Positions 47,236-59,702 of a stretch of DNA of 64,000 nucleotides are shown piece by piece. Made by a program: the position numbers and the translations under genes. The stretch comes from Delphinapterus leucas (lineage: Eukaryota; Chordata; Mammalia; Artiodactyla; Monodontidae): NCBI RefSeq assembly GCF_002288925.2, contig NW_022098057.1, forward strand, positions 64,843,641-64,907,640, read 5' to 3'. Positions within the stretch are counted from its first letter, which is position 1; the number at the start of each line of letters is the position of its first letter. A model generated the notes under the pieces. That model saw only the letters and a program-made list of their open reading frames with translations. It made no database searches and had not been told where the DNA came from.

Positions 47236-48414
47236 ACTGATGTCCAGAAGAGATCATTCTTTATTTCAGTAGGTCTCAAATATCCAGTGATATTTCATAG
47301 AACATTAAAGTTATTTAAGTAACCTCACCTTTTAATTGACTCAGTGACAAAGTTAGTGAAAACTTCTATAGGATATGAATAGGGCGACATTAGATTTAGG
47401 CAGAATCAAGAGGCTGCATGTGAGCATCAGACATCAGAGCAGGCAATGGTTTGAGTTTAGATGAGCTTGGAGAATCTGAGTCTTAAAAGTCTTAAAAGTC
47501 AACAAACAAGTAGAAATCCAAAGGCTAGGATAGTTTGGGGAATGGCTGTGGAGAGCAGGAACTGGGATGAACTTATTCCTACAATAGAGGATGTTTTCTG
47601 ACATGAAATCACAGCCAGAACACCTAAAATTACTAGTTTCTTCTTGTAATACTTATAGGTGTATAGATTGCAAATTTAATCAACTTTTCCTATCATTACA
47701 ATGCTGGAAGCAGGATAACTGTCCCTATTACATCTACTAATTGCATTTGAGCAATCAAAGAAAAATTCTCTTGCCCTCAGTGTCTCTTTTTAATGATGAT
47801 GTCACATTGGAGGGACATTTTCAAAAAGGTTTTAATTGGTCAATTATTGTTATGAAAATTGGAGTGGAATGTTTGTACTAAATTAGTGAGCCAAAGAGGA
47901 CATGGTAAAAATGGCAAATGAAATAAGGAGGTATATTTAGATGTAAATGAATCCTTGTCTGATGGGAAAGCCCATGGTTGGGATTATCGTCTCACCAAAA
48001 AAATTATGCATTGGATAAAGAAAATGTTAAATTTGGCATTTGTAAAATTCATTTCTTTTTAAAAATTTGTTTCCATCTAAAAGAGAAAAATGGAGATACT
48101 CAGTAGAGAAGTAGAAAAATAGGAAGGAAATAGAGGCATGAAAGGAAGAATTCTTCTGAATAATTTTAAGATATTTAAACAATTTTCTATAAGATCTATT
48201 TCTAGTTTACATTTTACATATCATATAATATGTGAACATTACACAGTACTATTTTTTCTTTTTGTATAATTGTTTTAATATTATTTTTCTTTCCATAATG
48301 ATTTTCTGTCCCTAACTTGGCCTAGAGCTGTAGCTTTTAAAATTTTATCCTGGCTACTTTAGATTCCCTAATATTTATCATAATATGATATAGTACAACC
48401 ATCAGTGTAAGATT

Positions 48415-48555
48415 ATATCTATACACAATATACACACACAATATACATATACCTCTCTATATATGTAAATATATATGATTGTGCACTCTGAAGATCAATG
48501 ATTTTCAGTGTGTATATTTGTGTGTAAAGACTCACACATGCACACACATTCTGAA
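48415..48555. repeat. AC/AT-rich simple-sequence region
   Basis: Short runs of (AC)n, (TA)n and 'cacacatgcacacacattct' without a coding frame. Confidence 0.7.
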
Positions 48556-48949
48556 GATCACTATATGATTTCATTTTATGTTAAAGGTTCTACAGAGAGC
48601 TTTCATTTGATACTAACTAGTTCTCCAATTATGACATTATGCTCAAACCTTGAAAGGCTTCCTCTCTTACTGTATTTTAAGAAAGGATCCTTAGAGCCTC
48701 ATATTCTCCACCTTTTCTTCAAAGTCTGTAGATTATCTTGACTTCTGTTGCCTGAAGACATATCTAAAGGAAACCTTAAAACTACCATGTCAGATTTCAA
48801 TGGTGGGAAATGGCTGGAAGTTATAATCAACAGGAAGATGGAATTTTACTTTTAAAATGAATAATTAAAATTTAGAATTCTCTTTGATACGTTAGTATTA
48901 AGGTTAATTTGATTGTATGACTTACAGTGAGGCATAACGAAAACAGTAT

Positions 48950-49160
48950 TGAATTAGGTATTATAAGACCTTAATACTTGTTTGAGCTTCACCATTTAAT
49001 AGCTTAATGACCTTGGGCAAGACAGTCTCAGCCTCACTCACCATCAATTGAAATGTGTGGTTAACAATATCTTTACTGCCCACCTCTTTATAGTGTTGTC
49101 AAGATGAGATAATATATGTGAAAATATTTTGTAAACAATGAAGTGCTAAATGAAAATTGT
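48950..49160 (+). repeat. MIR SINE
   Basis: 'ttcaccatttaatagcttaa' leads to 'tgaccttgggcaagacagtc' and 'gtgttgtcaagatgagataa', the MIR core in sense orientation. Confidence 0.75.
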
Positions 49161-49162
49161 AA

Positions 49163-49400
49163 AGAACTGTTAATATGTGCCAGACGCTGTATTAAGCGTT
49201 CATATCATTCTTACAGCAGTTTTATGAGATAAACAATGTTAATATTCCAGTTTTACACATCAGGAAGGTGAGGCTTACAGTACATAAGACATCTGAGTGA
49301 GCTCACACCATTAGTGAATGGGAAGGGCAAGATTTGAATACAGATTTGGCTGACACTAGAATCAGTGCTCATAATTTCACAATTTTTGTCACTGCCCTGA
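49163..49400 (-). repeat. MIR SINE, opposite orientation
   Basis: 'gtgccagacgctgtattaag', 'ccagttttacacatcaggaa' and 'caagatttgaatacagattt' form a nearly complete MIR in reverse, immediately before exon B. Confidence 0.75.
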
Positions 49401-49567
49401 ATAATAATTGCTTTATAGAATGGTACATGAACTGGGTGAGGCAGTAAAAGCACAGTTGTCTTTATCATCACATATGAATTCCAAATGTGAAAACAAAATA
49501 CTAATTATTTTTTCCTAAAAATAGAATATCATGGAGTTCTAACCATCTAAATGTGTTTTTCCTTTAG

Positions 49568-49771
49568 AATTTAATTGTCTTGGATCCACTCACAGTGACT
49601 GAGGAGGAAACAAGACCATCCCTAGAGAAACGCCTCGAAGCCATTATCAGTGGGGCTGCTCTGTTGGCTGACTCTTCATGCACGAGGGATTTCCATCGGG
49701 AGCGAATTATCGCAGAATGCAATGCCATTCGCCAGGCTCTCCAGGACCTGCTTTCAGAGTACATGAACAAT
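49568..49771 (+). CDS. CTNNA3: CTNNA3 (alpha-T-catenin) internal coding exon B, vinculin-binding segment
   Basis: Next coding exon of alpha-T-catenin. The acceptor is a T-rich tract ending CCTTTAG at 49561-49567; the donor GTAGGT begins at 49772. The 204 bp give 68 codons in phase 0, starting NLIVLDPLTVTEEE and ending LLSEYMNN. The stretch RPSLEKRLEAIISGAALLAD followed by SSCTRD and RERIIAECNAIRQALQDLL is the start of the M domain. In alpha-E-catenin the equivalent helix, around residues 325-360, is the force-exposed vinculin-binding site. Exon A ends LDELE and this exon begins NLIVL, giving the continuous LDELENLIVL expected for the family. A few residues (D in VLDPL, T in EEETRP, F in TRDFHRE) differ from the human protein as I remember it and look like species differences. 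No damage is seen. Confidence 0.95.
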
Positions 49772-50332
49772 GTAGGTAACTGGTTTTCCCCCACCCCGTC
49801 CATTGGGTATATGCTGAGGTTCTTTCGGTGTACAAAATCTGATAAATTACAAATGAGTACCTGATTTTACATGGATTGGCCTTTTGGGTGCATTCTGCGC
49901 GGGTTGCTCTCAGAGTGCAGCAAGGAGACAGGAGTTTCTAGGGATGGAATTCAACCAGAAGGTTATTTATACGTGATCGTTTTGCTTGAGACAGTATCTA
50001 AATACTAGTTGAAGAAGGCAGTCAGGACTGGAGAAAGGAAACTGGAGTTGCACATCAGTTTAAAGGATAAAAAGTAGACAAAGAAAAGGGCAGGTTGCTT
50101 CAGATTATGTTGGTGAATAACAAGGTTAGAATTTAGATGGTATTGGGATAAAGTCAATGCTGTAGGGATTGAGGGCCATTTTTGAAGGTGTAATTTGGAT
50201 CGCTTTCAACCTTTTTCAAATGTGACAATGTCATAGATTTTTTGCAATTTTAGCCATCTCTCAGGAATGTTAGAAACAATGTCTAAATTTAGACAAATGC
50301 AAAAGTATTTGTTTCTAGGTCCTTTTGATATA

Positions 50333-50337
<5 letters not shown>

Positions 50338-50363
<26 letters not shown>
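50338..50363. repeat. (AT)n microsatellite
   Basis: About 13 uninterrupted AT units. Confidence 0.95.
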
Positions 50364-51169
50364 GATATATTCTTTTTGTATATATATCTACATCCATCTA
50401 TGGAGCATCTATGACTACTCTTACATTCAAAACTTAGTTGTATTTTTAAAATAAGGAAGACATTGTCAGTTATATATTGATCATGAATATTGACTCCTTA
50501 AATAATAGAGGTAAAAAAAAGAAAAATTTAAAATGGGAATATTTTGTTCATCTGCTTTATTATAAATGGAATAATTCAAGAGTTATGAGGGTATATTTTG
50601 AAAATGATTAGTTACAAAGCATACGATTTTTTAGGTGTGAGATTGAAGATTTAGGATTTTTCAGTATAAGTAATTTATGTGAATAATTCAAATGTGCTAA
50701 AATTAGTGAGTTTTAGGCTTCTTCAACACATTTGATGTATCTCCACACTCTTAATATTTGATGACTTTGGCTTCTGACCAAAAATCTCTTGCCTGTCAAG
50801 AAATCACAGTTGTAAAGCAGATTTTGTTAATAAGAGGACCATATTAGTAATGTCATGTCCTGCTTCTGAAGCTGGAATATCACAATTTTTAGCATATAAT
50901 ATATTTTTAAAGATTTTTAAAGAGAATTCATGAGTTACAAGAAACTCAGAAGGTAATATTCTGTTGGAATTCCTTCTCCCCTGATCTGTAAACTATTAAA
51001 ATTAGTAGTTTCATTTTATAGATAAAATATGGTAAAGTTATACATAAGTTTATTTTATCTATAAATTATAAAATTATAGATAAATTTACTTTATTAACTA
51101 TAGAGAAAGTTATTCTATTCTTTTAAATACAAACATAACAGATGCACATGCACACACTCACCCACATAC

Positions 51170-51725
51170 ATAGGCAGAGATGGCCACGTAATTGTGGAGC
51201 CCAGTGCCCAGTGCAAAATGAAGATGTAAGGCCTGTTCAAAAGCCGGGAAAAAAAGAAAGTTTTTTCCTTTTTTTTTTAAATTCTTTATTGACCCAAGAA
51301 AGGTTATTTTTATTTGCTATTTAATGTTTGGTTTTTGGTTCTCTAGGGTATAGGGATACTTTCGGACTTTTGGGAGCACCTAGACCCTCACAGATTTCTT
51401 TAGCCTTACTCCATAACCCCCACCCATCCTGCCTTGTACCAAGGGCCCCACCAGGAATGGAGGGTGGCAGCAATTGCTGGGCTGTGGAGCAGGTGGCTGA
51501 GGACCTGTCCCTTGAAGGCACTGGGAGGCAGGACTGCATGTTAAGTCTAGGGCGTATGCTTTATTGCCCCATCAGACTTCACTTATCTACACAAATTGAA
51601 AGGTAAAATTGTTAAGACTTTCAAAACTGTGATAGCGGAGCATTAAAAGCCAAACACAGGGCTCCTTTCTGAGCGTGCTGCCTTTTGTCCAGTGGCAGGA
51701 CGCTGAAGTTGCTCTTGTATGTAGT
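51170..51725 (-). repeat. Decayed repeat related to 28345-28560, interrupted
   Basis: In reverse complement, 'cttcattttgcactgggc' and 'cacaattacgtggccatct' (51180-51230) and 'ggagccctgtgtttggcttt' (51640-51665) match the blocks of the 28345 repeat in the same order. The stretch between (51255-51600) includes a GC-richer part (51340-51560) of unknown origin. Confidence 0.45.
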
Positions 51726-52864
51726 AAACATATACCATATAAAAATAATGGTGATTTTATGGCTTTCTTCAACTTTGGGTTAAAAACTGTTCATACAAAG
51801 GGTGAAGTGATGGGCACATTCTGCCCTGGGTGCAATCATTAAGAAGATGCATTGCCTCTAGAAATTTATAAAAAATAATAAAGCCAACTAAAAGTTGGTC
51901 TGCACCAGCAATTCTCAAAGTCAGTGATAATGTTTTTCATAAATTCGTTTTTTCTCTAAATCCTAAATAATTGCTGTAGTTATTGTTGAGTTTTAATAAT
52001 ATATGTGTATGTATGATTCAAATTAACACATTTTTATGACTAACCTTTGATAAACATTATATTCTTTATGGATTTAAACAGCAGATTCAGAATAAACAAT
52101 GATGACAGTGATTGTAAAGACAGAGAACTAGAGTTACTTTAATTCTGTTATTTCATGTGATCACTTGGAATTTAAATTTTAAAATTATAACAATGAAACA
52201 GTGTGAATTGCAGGGGGTAATATTTTTGTTAGGTAAGTGTAAATTTCATACATGAACTATTTCATTCAATTTGAATAGTAACTTTGAAATTTGTTTTCCT
52301 TCTGAAAATTGTCAGTTGCTTTAAAGAACAAATCAGGAAAATAATGATTATCACTGAAAAGTAATTTTGTCATATAGAGGACGGGGGCATTTAAAAATTA
52401 TCTGGGTATCAAATATGCTAAGTGAGGCACTGAAAATATGTATGCACTTTTGTACATTTACTGCTTTTTTTCTTAATGAGGTTTTAATCTGATGTTCAGT
52501 TTCAAGGCCCATTTGTCAAGTATACAGAACTTATTTATGTTACTAATATCCTTCCGTTAGATATTTTGGTTAATAAAAGGTAAGTTCTGTGTTAGAAGAG
52601 TGAAGTGGAAAGACTCTTCCATCTATAATATCCAAATAATTGAGATCAAAGGTAAGTAGCTTTTTTTTAGCTTGTCCAGATAATTATTTTAATTTTAATT
52701 TTTTAAGGGTAGACCTAATTGTAGGAATTCAAATATTTCTCACTTATTTAATTGATTAGATTGCACTACTCTTCATGCGTGATGGAGACTTTCTTCTTCC
52801 TTCCTCTCTCCCCCATGTTTCCTCTTCTCTCCTTCCGGCAAAGGAGTACAAACATCCCCTGAAA

Positions 52865-53035
52865 TATCTCTCCCTCATGGCACTTTCCCCTTTATAACTC
52901 TCATTCCTGGTGGAATTCCTGTGTTGCCTTCTCCACTGGTCAGAAGCTCTAGGAGAGCGAGGGCTGTGTCCCTGGCCCTGCCACTGAGCCTTTCAGGTAG
53001 CAGGTGCTCAGTAATTACTATTTGGATACAGGTAA
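52865..53035 (+). repeat. LINE-2 3' end
   Basis: 'agaagctctaggagagcgag', then 'ggctgtgtccctggccctgc' and 'agcaggtgctcagtaattac' follow the L2 3' consensus. Confidence 0.6.
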
Positions 53036-54334
53036 ATTGAATTAGCACTTGCTTCTTCTCAGTTTTTAAAATTAAAATGGCAATGTGCCTGAAGCAATTA
53101 ATTTGTAATTATTTATTTATATGGTAACTGTGGAGAGAATGTAGGGAGGGTTAATAGTGAGAACAGGAATACAAGAAAGAGCGAGCACAGAGGTGAGAAA
53201 ACTTGTTCTGTGGGTGATCTAAGAATATTTATATATTGCTTTTTCCCAAGGCATAATGTTAAGTACTTGTTGAGGAAGGCATTTTTCTTCAGGGAATGAA
53301 AGACTTACCGTGTGTGTGGGTAATGTCTGGTGACCTGCCCTCATGTTGGTGTAGAGATGAGAGCAGGAGTTAAGTTATACAGCGGTGGTTCACAGGATCA
53401 GAAACCCATTTATATATTAACAATTTATTGATAAGTACAACCTATTAATAAACAAAAATATGCATTTATATCATTATGAAAAGCACTCGAAAAGCGGTAT
53501 AATAGTTCCTTTTTATATAAAAGTGCAGAATTTTAGGCTTAATGTGACTATCTGACCAAGCCAATGAATATTGGAATTAAAAAGCAGGAACCAATCTGGA
53601 AAAACTGTGGGGTGGGTGTATTATCAGAACACATTTCCAGGTTTCTTTTTACTCTACGTTTCTATCACCAATAATGCTTCTCTATAACTGTTTCTTCAGC
53701 TTTAACGGAAGGGAATGTACTTCCCTGAAACTAGCTGAACTCAAAACTTTCTCAGTTTGCTCAAAAATTTTAGGACAACTCTCATACTTAAGTTCTCAAC
53801 TTCCTAGTTTAAGGAATGTTGTGTCTCATTTGGTGGGCCTGATTTGCTTTTCAGATTAGTTTGGAGCTTTTGTTATTGACCTATGTTGATCAAGTAAATG
53901 CTTAAATATAATTCAGATGCAGTAAAGATAACCAGGAGAAGTTAAAGCACAATTAACTCTCATCAGGATCTGTGGATCTTTTATGTGAATGTGACTTCAA
54001 GGCTTCAAATTTTGCAAGTTTATTGAGTCCAGAGCAGTTCAGTAGTGGGGAATAAACGCAGTTTATGTTGTTCTCAGGCTCAGTTCACATGACCAGTTTG
54101 AGTCTTAAATAACTTTACTTCCTTAAACAGATCAGCAAGTCTCGATCATTTTTTGACTGAAGCTCTAGGTTCAATAAGTTCAATGTCTTGTCACGTTAGT
54201 AAGAAATTAGCAGGATGTGAGTCCAGATGGGTCTATAACAAATAAAACAGACAACCACCTAACCATATGATCATATATGTTTGCTCTAATATTTTCATTC
54301 TAAATATACGTATATATTAGTTTAAATATATATA

Positions 54335-54826
54335 TGTTTTCTATTGCTGCTGTAACAAATTATCACAAACTTAGTGGTTTAAAAACAACACAATAATTAT
54401 TTTACAACTGTGTAAGCCAAGAGTCTGACACATGTGTCAGTGGGTTGGAAATGAAAGTGTCAGTAGGGCTGCATTCTTTTCTGGAGACTGTAGGGAGGAA
54501 TCCATTTCTTTGCCTTTTCCAGTTTCTGGAGGTCACCCACATTCCCTGGCTCAATGCCTTCTTCCTCCATCTTCAAAGGCAGCAGTGTCACATTGTTCTA
54601 ACCTTGCTTCTGTCCTCACATCTCTTTTTCTGACCACAGTCAGGAAAAGTTTTCCACTTTTTAGGACTCATGTGATTAGATAGGGCCCACCAATATTATT
54701 CAGGATAATCATCCCACCTTAATTACTTGTGCAAAAGTTCCTTTTGCTATGTAATGTAACAGTCACAGGTTCTGGGAATTTGGATATGGGCATCTTTGGG
54801 AGGCTCATGGCCATATACCTAGTACT
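54335..54826 (-). mobile_element. MLT1-type solo LTR (ERVL-MaLR)
   Basis: Antisense to the gene. 'ttctattgctgctgtaacaa' and 'atcacaaacttagtggttta' mark the 3' end of an MLT1 LTR, and 'cagtcacaggttctgggaat' with 'tgggcatctttgggaggctc' its 5' part. The open frames of 62-83 codons inside are not genes. Confidence 0.75.
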
Positions 54827-54889
54827 AGTCTTTCCTAGTCTCTTCTGTGGAATCATTATCAATCTTTACGTTTCAAATCCATTGTAGTT

Positions 54890-55022
54890 AGTATCCTTTA
54901 CTCACTTTATGTTCTATGATGGCAGATCACGTCTGTTTTATTTACTGTTTTATCCCCAGTCCTAGGCACAATGCCTGGCATTTTAGAAAAGGCTAAATTG
55001 TAGTTTTGAATGAAAGAATGAA
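54890..55022 (+). repeat. LINE-2 3' end
   Basis: 'tatccccagtcctaggcaca', 'atgcctggcattttagaaaa' and 'ttgaatgaaagaatgaat' are the L2 terminus. Confidence 0.65.
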
Positions 55023-56519
55023 TAAAATTATTACATACTGTATATAGCAAGTAATGGAGAAAAAGCTTCTCCGATATTAAATGGAATGGGTTTCAAGCAT
55101 CTACTAAATTTATATAATAGACTGCCTGTTGTAATAAAAGGTTTTATTTTGCAAAGTATAGGTCTTTTCTAAAAATCGATGTGAATATTCAGCAACAAAA
55201 TTTTCTCATCACAATCTCTTCATTTGAATCTACCTCTCGCTATGGTTTGAAACAGGATTTTTATTCATTGAAAAAATATACTCCAGGGAACATTCAGAAT
55301 CAGAGAAAGTTTAACTTTTGTATTTTAAAACTTAGAGGTATATTTTTCTAAGATATTTCTGCTGATTTTGTTATGCCTCCAGGATTGGTTAGGTCTAGTG
55401 CATCTTCTCTGATGTACAATATAGTTAAGAAATTCTTCATGTAGATGGGGTGGAACAATGAGACTCTCTGAAAAAGGAAGGATCTTAGAGGGAAATCAGT
55501 TATTTTTGAATGGTGGTTTCTCTATAATTGGTGAAAATAGAGTTGGAGATGGGTGGCCATCATGCTTTGGTAATAAGAATCAGCAGACATGAATTTTTCC
55601 TGGGGGTGGGTTGAAATCATGTCAATGTTAACTTTAGATGTGTTGTTGAAGAGAGAGGAACTTCAGGTGATGTAGAATTATTATTGAAGATAACACTCAG
55701 GTTGGTATTTTACTATAGGGGGATGTTAGAGGGCTGAAGGAGAGATGGCATTGCTAGAGTAAATGAGTCAGGCCTGGCCTGCATGAAAGGACCAATTGGT
55801 ATTCGTAGACCTCACTTGCCCAATATTTTCTTTTGGTGTTTTATGCGAAAGCGTATTGTTGGTTCTCATTATATATTTGTTGAGTGAATAAAAAGCAAAT
55901 GGATTGGCTTTTGTCATTCAGAGACCAATTTCATTTGTATGTCTTGGGTTTAATGCGTTCCCAGTCTTGGGGAATTATAAGGATCCAATGAAGAAAACAA
56001 AGAGATGTTATGGGGTTTTTCTTGCATATAAGGCCTCCACCTCTCTCTTGAAAATCGATTTTGAAATTAATTTCAGCCTTATTTCTCATGATGTTGGGCT
56101 GAAGCAGTTAGGATGATCTATATGCAAATGACTATTCAAATACTAGAGACAGGTTAGAATTAAAATTCTAAAAATGTACAGGCAGCTTCCAAATCTATTT
56201 CCTTTTCTCCATTTCTTTGTTCATTCATTTGTTCCTTCCTTCCTTCATGGACTGCATATTAGAACTGATCCATTATTGGATCAGGTACACTGTATTAGAT
56301 GCTTTACATTTTTATATTCTTAAATTTGTCAATTACACCATAGTGGTGGCTGATTTTTGAGTGGTTGATTATGTTGGAGACCCTGTGTTTTAGTTTATAG
56401 ATCTGAATTTTACAGCCTCATTTAATGAAGAAGTAAGAGGAGGAAGATAAGTAAATAGTATCCAGTACAGGTTTGTACAATATTAGATATGCCAAAATCA
56501 GAGAGATGAACCAAACTCA

Positions 56520-56655
56520 GATTAGAACATGATATCGAGAATCTAAAAAAGAATGGGTATATGTATATGTATAACTGAGTCACTTTGCTGTACACCTGAA
56601 ACAAACACAACATTGTAAATCAACTCTACTCCAGTAAAAGTTTTTTAATAAAGAA
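56520..56655 (+). mobile_element. Very short 5'-truncated L1 3' end
   Basis: 'ataactgagtcactttgctg', 'tacacctgaaacaaacacaa' and 'ttgtaaatcaactctactcc' form the last ~130 bp of a cetartiodactyl-type L1. Confidence 0.75.
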
Positions 56656-57589
56656 CATGAGATTGAAATCTAAGAACATATAAAGGAATTATCAAAATCA
56701 AGGAGACTGGAGACAGATTTTGAAGCTGGGATATAGGAACCAAGAATTCAACAATTAGGGAGCTGAGAGAAATAATAAATGGTGGGGGGGTCTGGTTAAA
56801 TGGGCAAAAATTGGTTTTTTCTTCCTTGCTTTCTTTTCTGTGCCTGTTTTAAGGACTAGATAGTGGGCAGGTATCTAGTCTATCAATTGTTTTGGAAATA
56901 AGGTGGTAAAATACTATTGTTTCAGCTGATTTGGGGTCTAATCTTATTCCTCTCCTAAAGGTTCCTGAGTTCCTTCGAGGACTGATTATTAAATAATTAC
57001 TCTGAGTCTTTCTTAACAAGCTAAATCGTGCTAATAATGATCACTTTGGGATTTAAAAGGAGCTTATGCAGTGCTCATCGGGGAAAAGGAGGCATCTAGA
57101 TTCCTCTTTTGAGGGAATGAACCTTTTCACGGATCTCTTATTTGTGATCTAATGTTCTAATTTCTCTTAAAAGTAAAAGTTAATCGAGAGAGCCCTACAG
57201 AGATGCAGGCTACATGAATACATGATTAATGAATTAATAAGAAAAGCTAAAATAACAAAGGTAGGCAGCTATAATTATTTTTAAAAAGGGGAAGGGGGAC
57301 TAGCTGGATAGAACCAGAACACAGGAAGAGAAAAAGGTAATTTGTGTGAAATAAAAATAACTAGAAATTAATAGAGGATATCCTAAAGTGGCAAGACAGT
57401 CTGTGCCGAGAACAGTAACAGGTGAAAGTCCCTAAAGGTTATATCCTCTAGGCCAGACAGCCTGAAGGCTGAGAGTCTTTTGTTTTCATCTTTTGCTTTC
57501 CAGCAGAGACAGTGATGATTTCTAATATTTGTGGTGCACGTTAGTCATTCACCTTGGAATTTTCTAAGTGATGAGAGTAGTAAAGATGT

Positions 57590-58275
57590 CTTTTGTTATG
57601 TTTGAGGTAACGCTTGGACCTAAGGATGGGGCCTAGTTGCCAGGAGAACCAACCATCTAATTAGAGGATTGGAAATTTCAGTCCCACCTTCCAGAACCCC
57701 AGGGAAGGGAGAGGCGCTGGAGGTTGAGTTCAGTCACCAGTGGTCAATGATGTATTCAGTGATGCCTATGTAATGAAGCCTCCATAAAAACCTAAAAGGA
57801 CAGGGTTCAGAGAGCTTCTGGATTGATGTGGATGTGGGGAGTCAGGAATAGTGGCGCACCTGGAGGGGCATGGAAGCTTTTCCCACATACCTTGCCCTGT
57901 GCACCTTTTCCATATGGCTGTTCTTGAGTTACAGCCTTTTATAATAAACTGGTAGTCTAGTAAGTAATAGTTTCTCTGAGTCTGTGAGTGGCTCTAGCAA
58001 ATTAATTGAACCTGAGGACAGGGTAGTGGGAACCTGTGATTTATAGCCAGTTGGTCAGAAGTATAGGTAACAATCTGAACTTGTGACTGGCATTTGAAGT
58101 GGGGTGACGTGGGGGAGGCAGTTTTGTAGGACTGAACCCTTACCTGTGGAATCTGGTGCTGTCTCGAGGTAAATAGTGTCAGAACTGAGTTGAATTGTAG
58201 GACAGCCAGCTGGTGTTCTGAGAATTGCTTGGATTCCCACCCCACCCTGTGTGCCCCGCCATACCCTGCCACATT
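57590..58275 (+). mobile_element. ERVL-like solo LTR
   Basis: 'cataaaaacctaaaaggaca', a polyadenylation signal AATAAA at 57943-57948, 'ggctctagcaaattaattga', 'ttatagccagttggtcagaa' and 'gttgaattgtaggacagcca' follow the order of a common mammalian ERVL-class LTR. The exact subfamily and left end are not certain. The 92-codon minus-strand frame here is an artefact. Confidence 0.6.
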
Positions 58276-58979
58276 GGAATTTGTACTAGAACCTTTTATT
58301 GTTGAAACATATTCAATATTTCTTAATGAATTTGTAGGCAGGCTCTGAATAAAAAGTTATCATACCATTGTAAGTTTAGGGTCAAAGGCCAGCTTGTAGC
58401 TTTATTTCTGTGCTAAAGTAGGTTTAGCAGGGTCAGACACAGATGAGCAACTTGTGTAGTTGATTTGCTTGGCTATTGACTACACTCAATAATCAATTGG
58501 AGAAGCCTGTTAGTGATCTACAACTTGCCCCACCCTATTTGGGTCCTTTTTTTAAAATCAGAAATTTTAATATGTTTTAAAGTCTTGTAACCATGATGAA
58601 AGAGCTTATTGAATTTTGACATGAATTTATTTGCTTGTTTTCTTCTGGGAGATAAATTGAAACTAGATTTGCCTATGTTTTCCTTAGAGATAACTATCAC
58701 AGTTTGTATATGAGAAACTCAACTAAGGTTGTTGACTGACAAAAGTTTATTACTCCAGAATTGTTTGCTTTTATGTCCCAGAGTAGCTTTTAAGTATTTT
58801 AGTTTGATATTCCTATAAACTTGAAGTAAATCCCTAGTTGTCCTAGTGGATTTAGGTTATGAATATGATTCAGTGTGAGGGCATGGTACCTCATTTGCAA
58901 AATACTTTTCTTTCATTTACATATGGCAAGGATATATCTGTAAACATTTTTATCTCCCTGTAAAAAGTTGTTTCCTATG

Positions 58980-59233
58980 TATGGTAGGCAGAATAATGGC
59001 CCCCAACGGACGTCTGTGCTCATCCTTGGAACTCATGCATACTTTACACGGTACAAGGGATTTTGCAGATGTGATTCAGTACAGGGATTTGTGATTTTCC
59101 TGGATTAAATGGGTGGGCTCAATCTAATCAATTAAGTTTTTAAACCCAGAGAACCTTCCTCGGCTGGATCAGAGAAAGATGTGATGGAAAAAGGAGAGAT
59201 TCAAACCATGAGAGTCAGTTTGCCATTGCTGGC
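58980..59233 (+). mobile_element. MLT1-type LTR, 5' part (split by an ERV insertion)
   Basis: 'atggtaggcagaataatggc', 'gattttgcagatgtgattca' and 'gggtgggctcaatctaatca' identify an MLT1 LTR in sense orientation. It stops at CTGGC (59229-59233), the duplicated target site, and resumes after 63012. Confidence 0.85.
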
Positions 59234-59682
59234 TGTATGGTCAGGCCACTCAAGATGGCTGTTCTCTTGCTCTCTGTACATCCCCTTTGCGACCAGTGCC
59301 TGCTTCACCTATATCTTACCCACCTGACTGACCTTCCTACATACTTATTCCAGGCCCCAGCTGGTGATTGTTCTTATCAAAGTGGTGGTGAGGGGCGTGA
59401 CTGTCTGCTGCTTTCCCTGGTAATTAATGAGCCCACCTGATGTCAATTCCCCTATAACTGGCAATCCGCCCTTCCCCCCACCCTCCCGCAGTGAAGACTG
59501 ACGCCATGTTTTGCTGGCCGTCTGCTGCACATGGTGGGGTGTCCTCCAGGACCTTGCTTCACACAGGTAAGCTCCCCTATCCATTAAACTATTGATGTCT
59601 CTGTTGCTGACTCCAGGCTTTTTCTTTGGTCTTGAAGCTGGGCAAGTACAGGACTTGTAGGCCTGTCGGGTGCAGCCCAACA
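59234..59682 (+). repeat. 5' LTR of the endogenous retroviral element
   Basis: It starts TGTATGG and ends CCCAACA, the TG...CA form. A TATA-like 'ccctataactgg' lies near 59449-59460 and ATTAAA near 59583, so the order is U3 promoter, R, U5. It lacks a ~20-bp segment containing AATAAA that the 3' LTR has, and carries a few small insertions relative to it. Confidence 0.85.
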
Positions 59683-59684
59683 AT

Positions 59685-59702
59685 TGGCAGAGTCAGATAG
59701 GA
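59685..59702 (+). other. Probable primer binding site
   Basis: TGGCAGAGTCAGATAGGA lies two bases after the 5' LTR. It resembles the complement of the 3' end of tRNA-Ser with a few mismatches. The tRNA assignment is an inference. Confidence 0.45.

Larger units (their letters stand above)
2160..49567 (+). other. CTNNA3: CTNNA3 intron between exons A and B (47,408 bp)
   Basis: The intron is bounded by GTAAGT at 2160 and CCTTTAG ending at 49567. Exceptionally long introns are a known property of CTNNA3. More than half of the recognisable sequence is retrotransposon. Stretches in which I see no gene and no clear repeat are 2160-2640, 3550-4090, 4400-4850, 4900-5810, 5950-7040, 11110-12170, 22750-24420, 26200-28340, 28560-30830, 31010-31920, 32150-33290, 39550-40660, 41040-41300, 41660-42500 and 47240-48940. 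These hold AT-rich, stop-filled sequence. Confidence 0.9.

Noticed and set aside
59345..59683. Open frames inside the 5' LTR (and 62569-63189 around the 3' LTR)
   Set aside because: They run through LTR promoter/leader sequence and show no retroviral protein motif.
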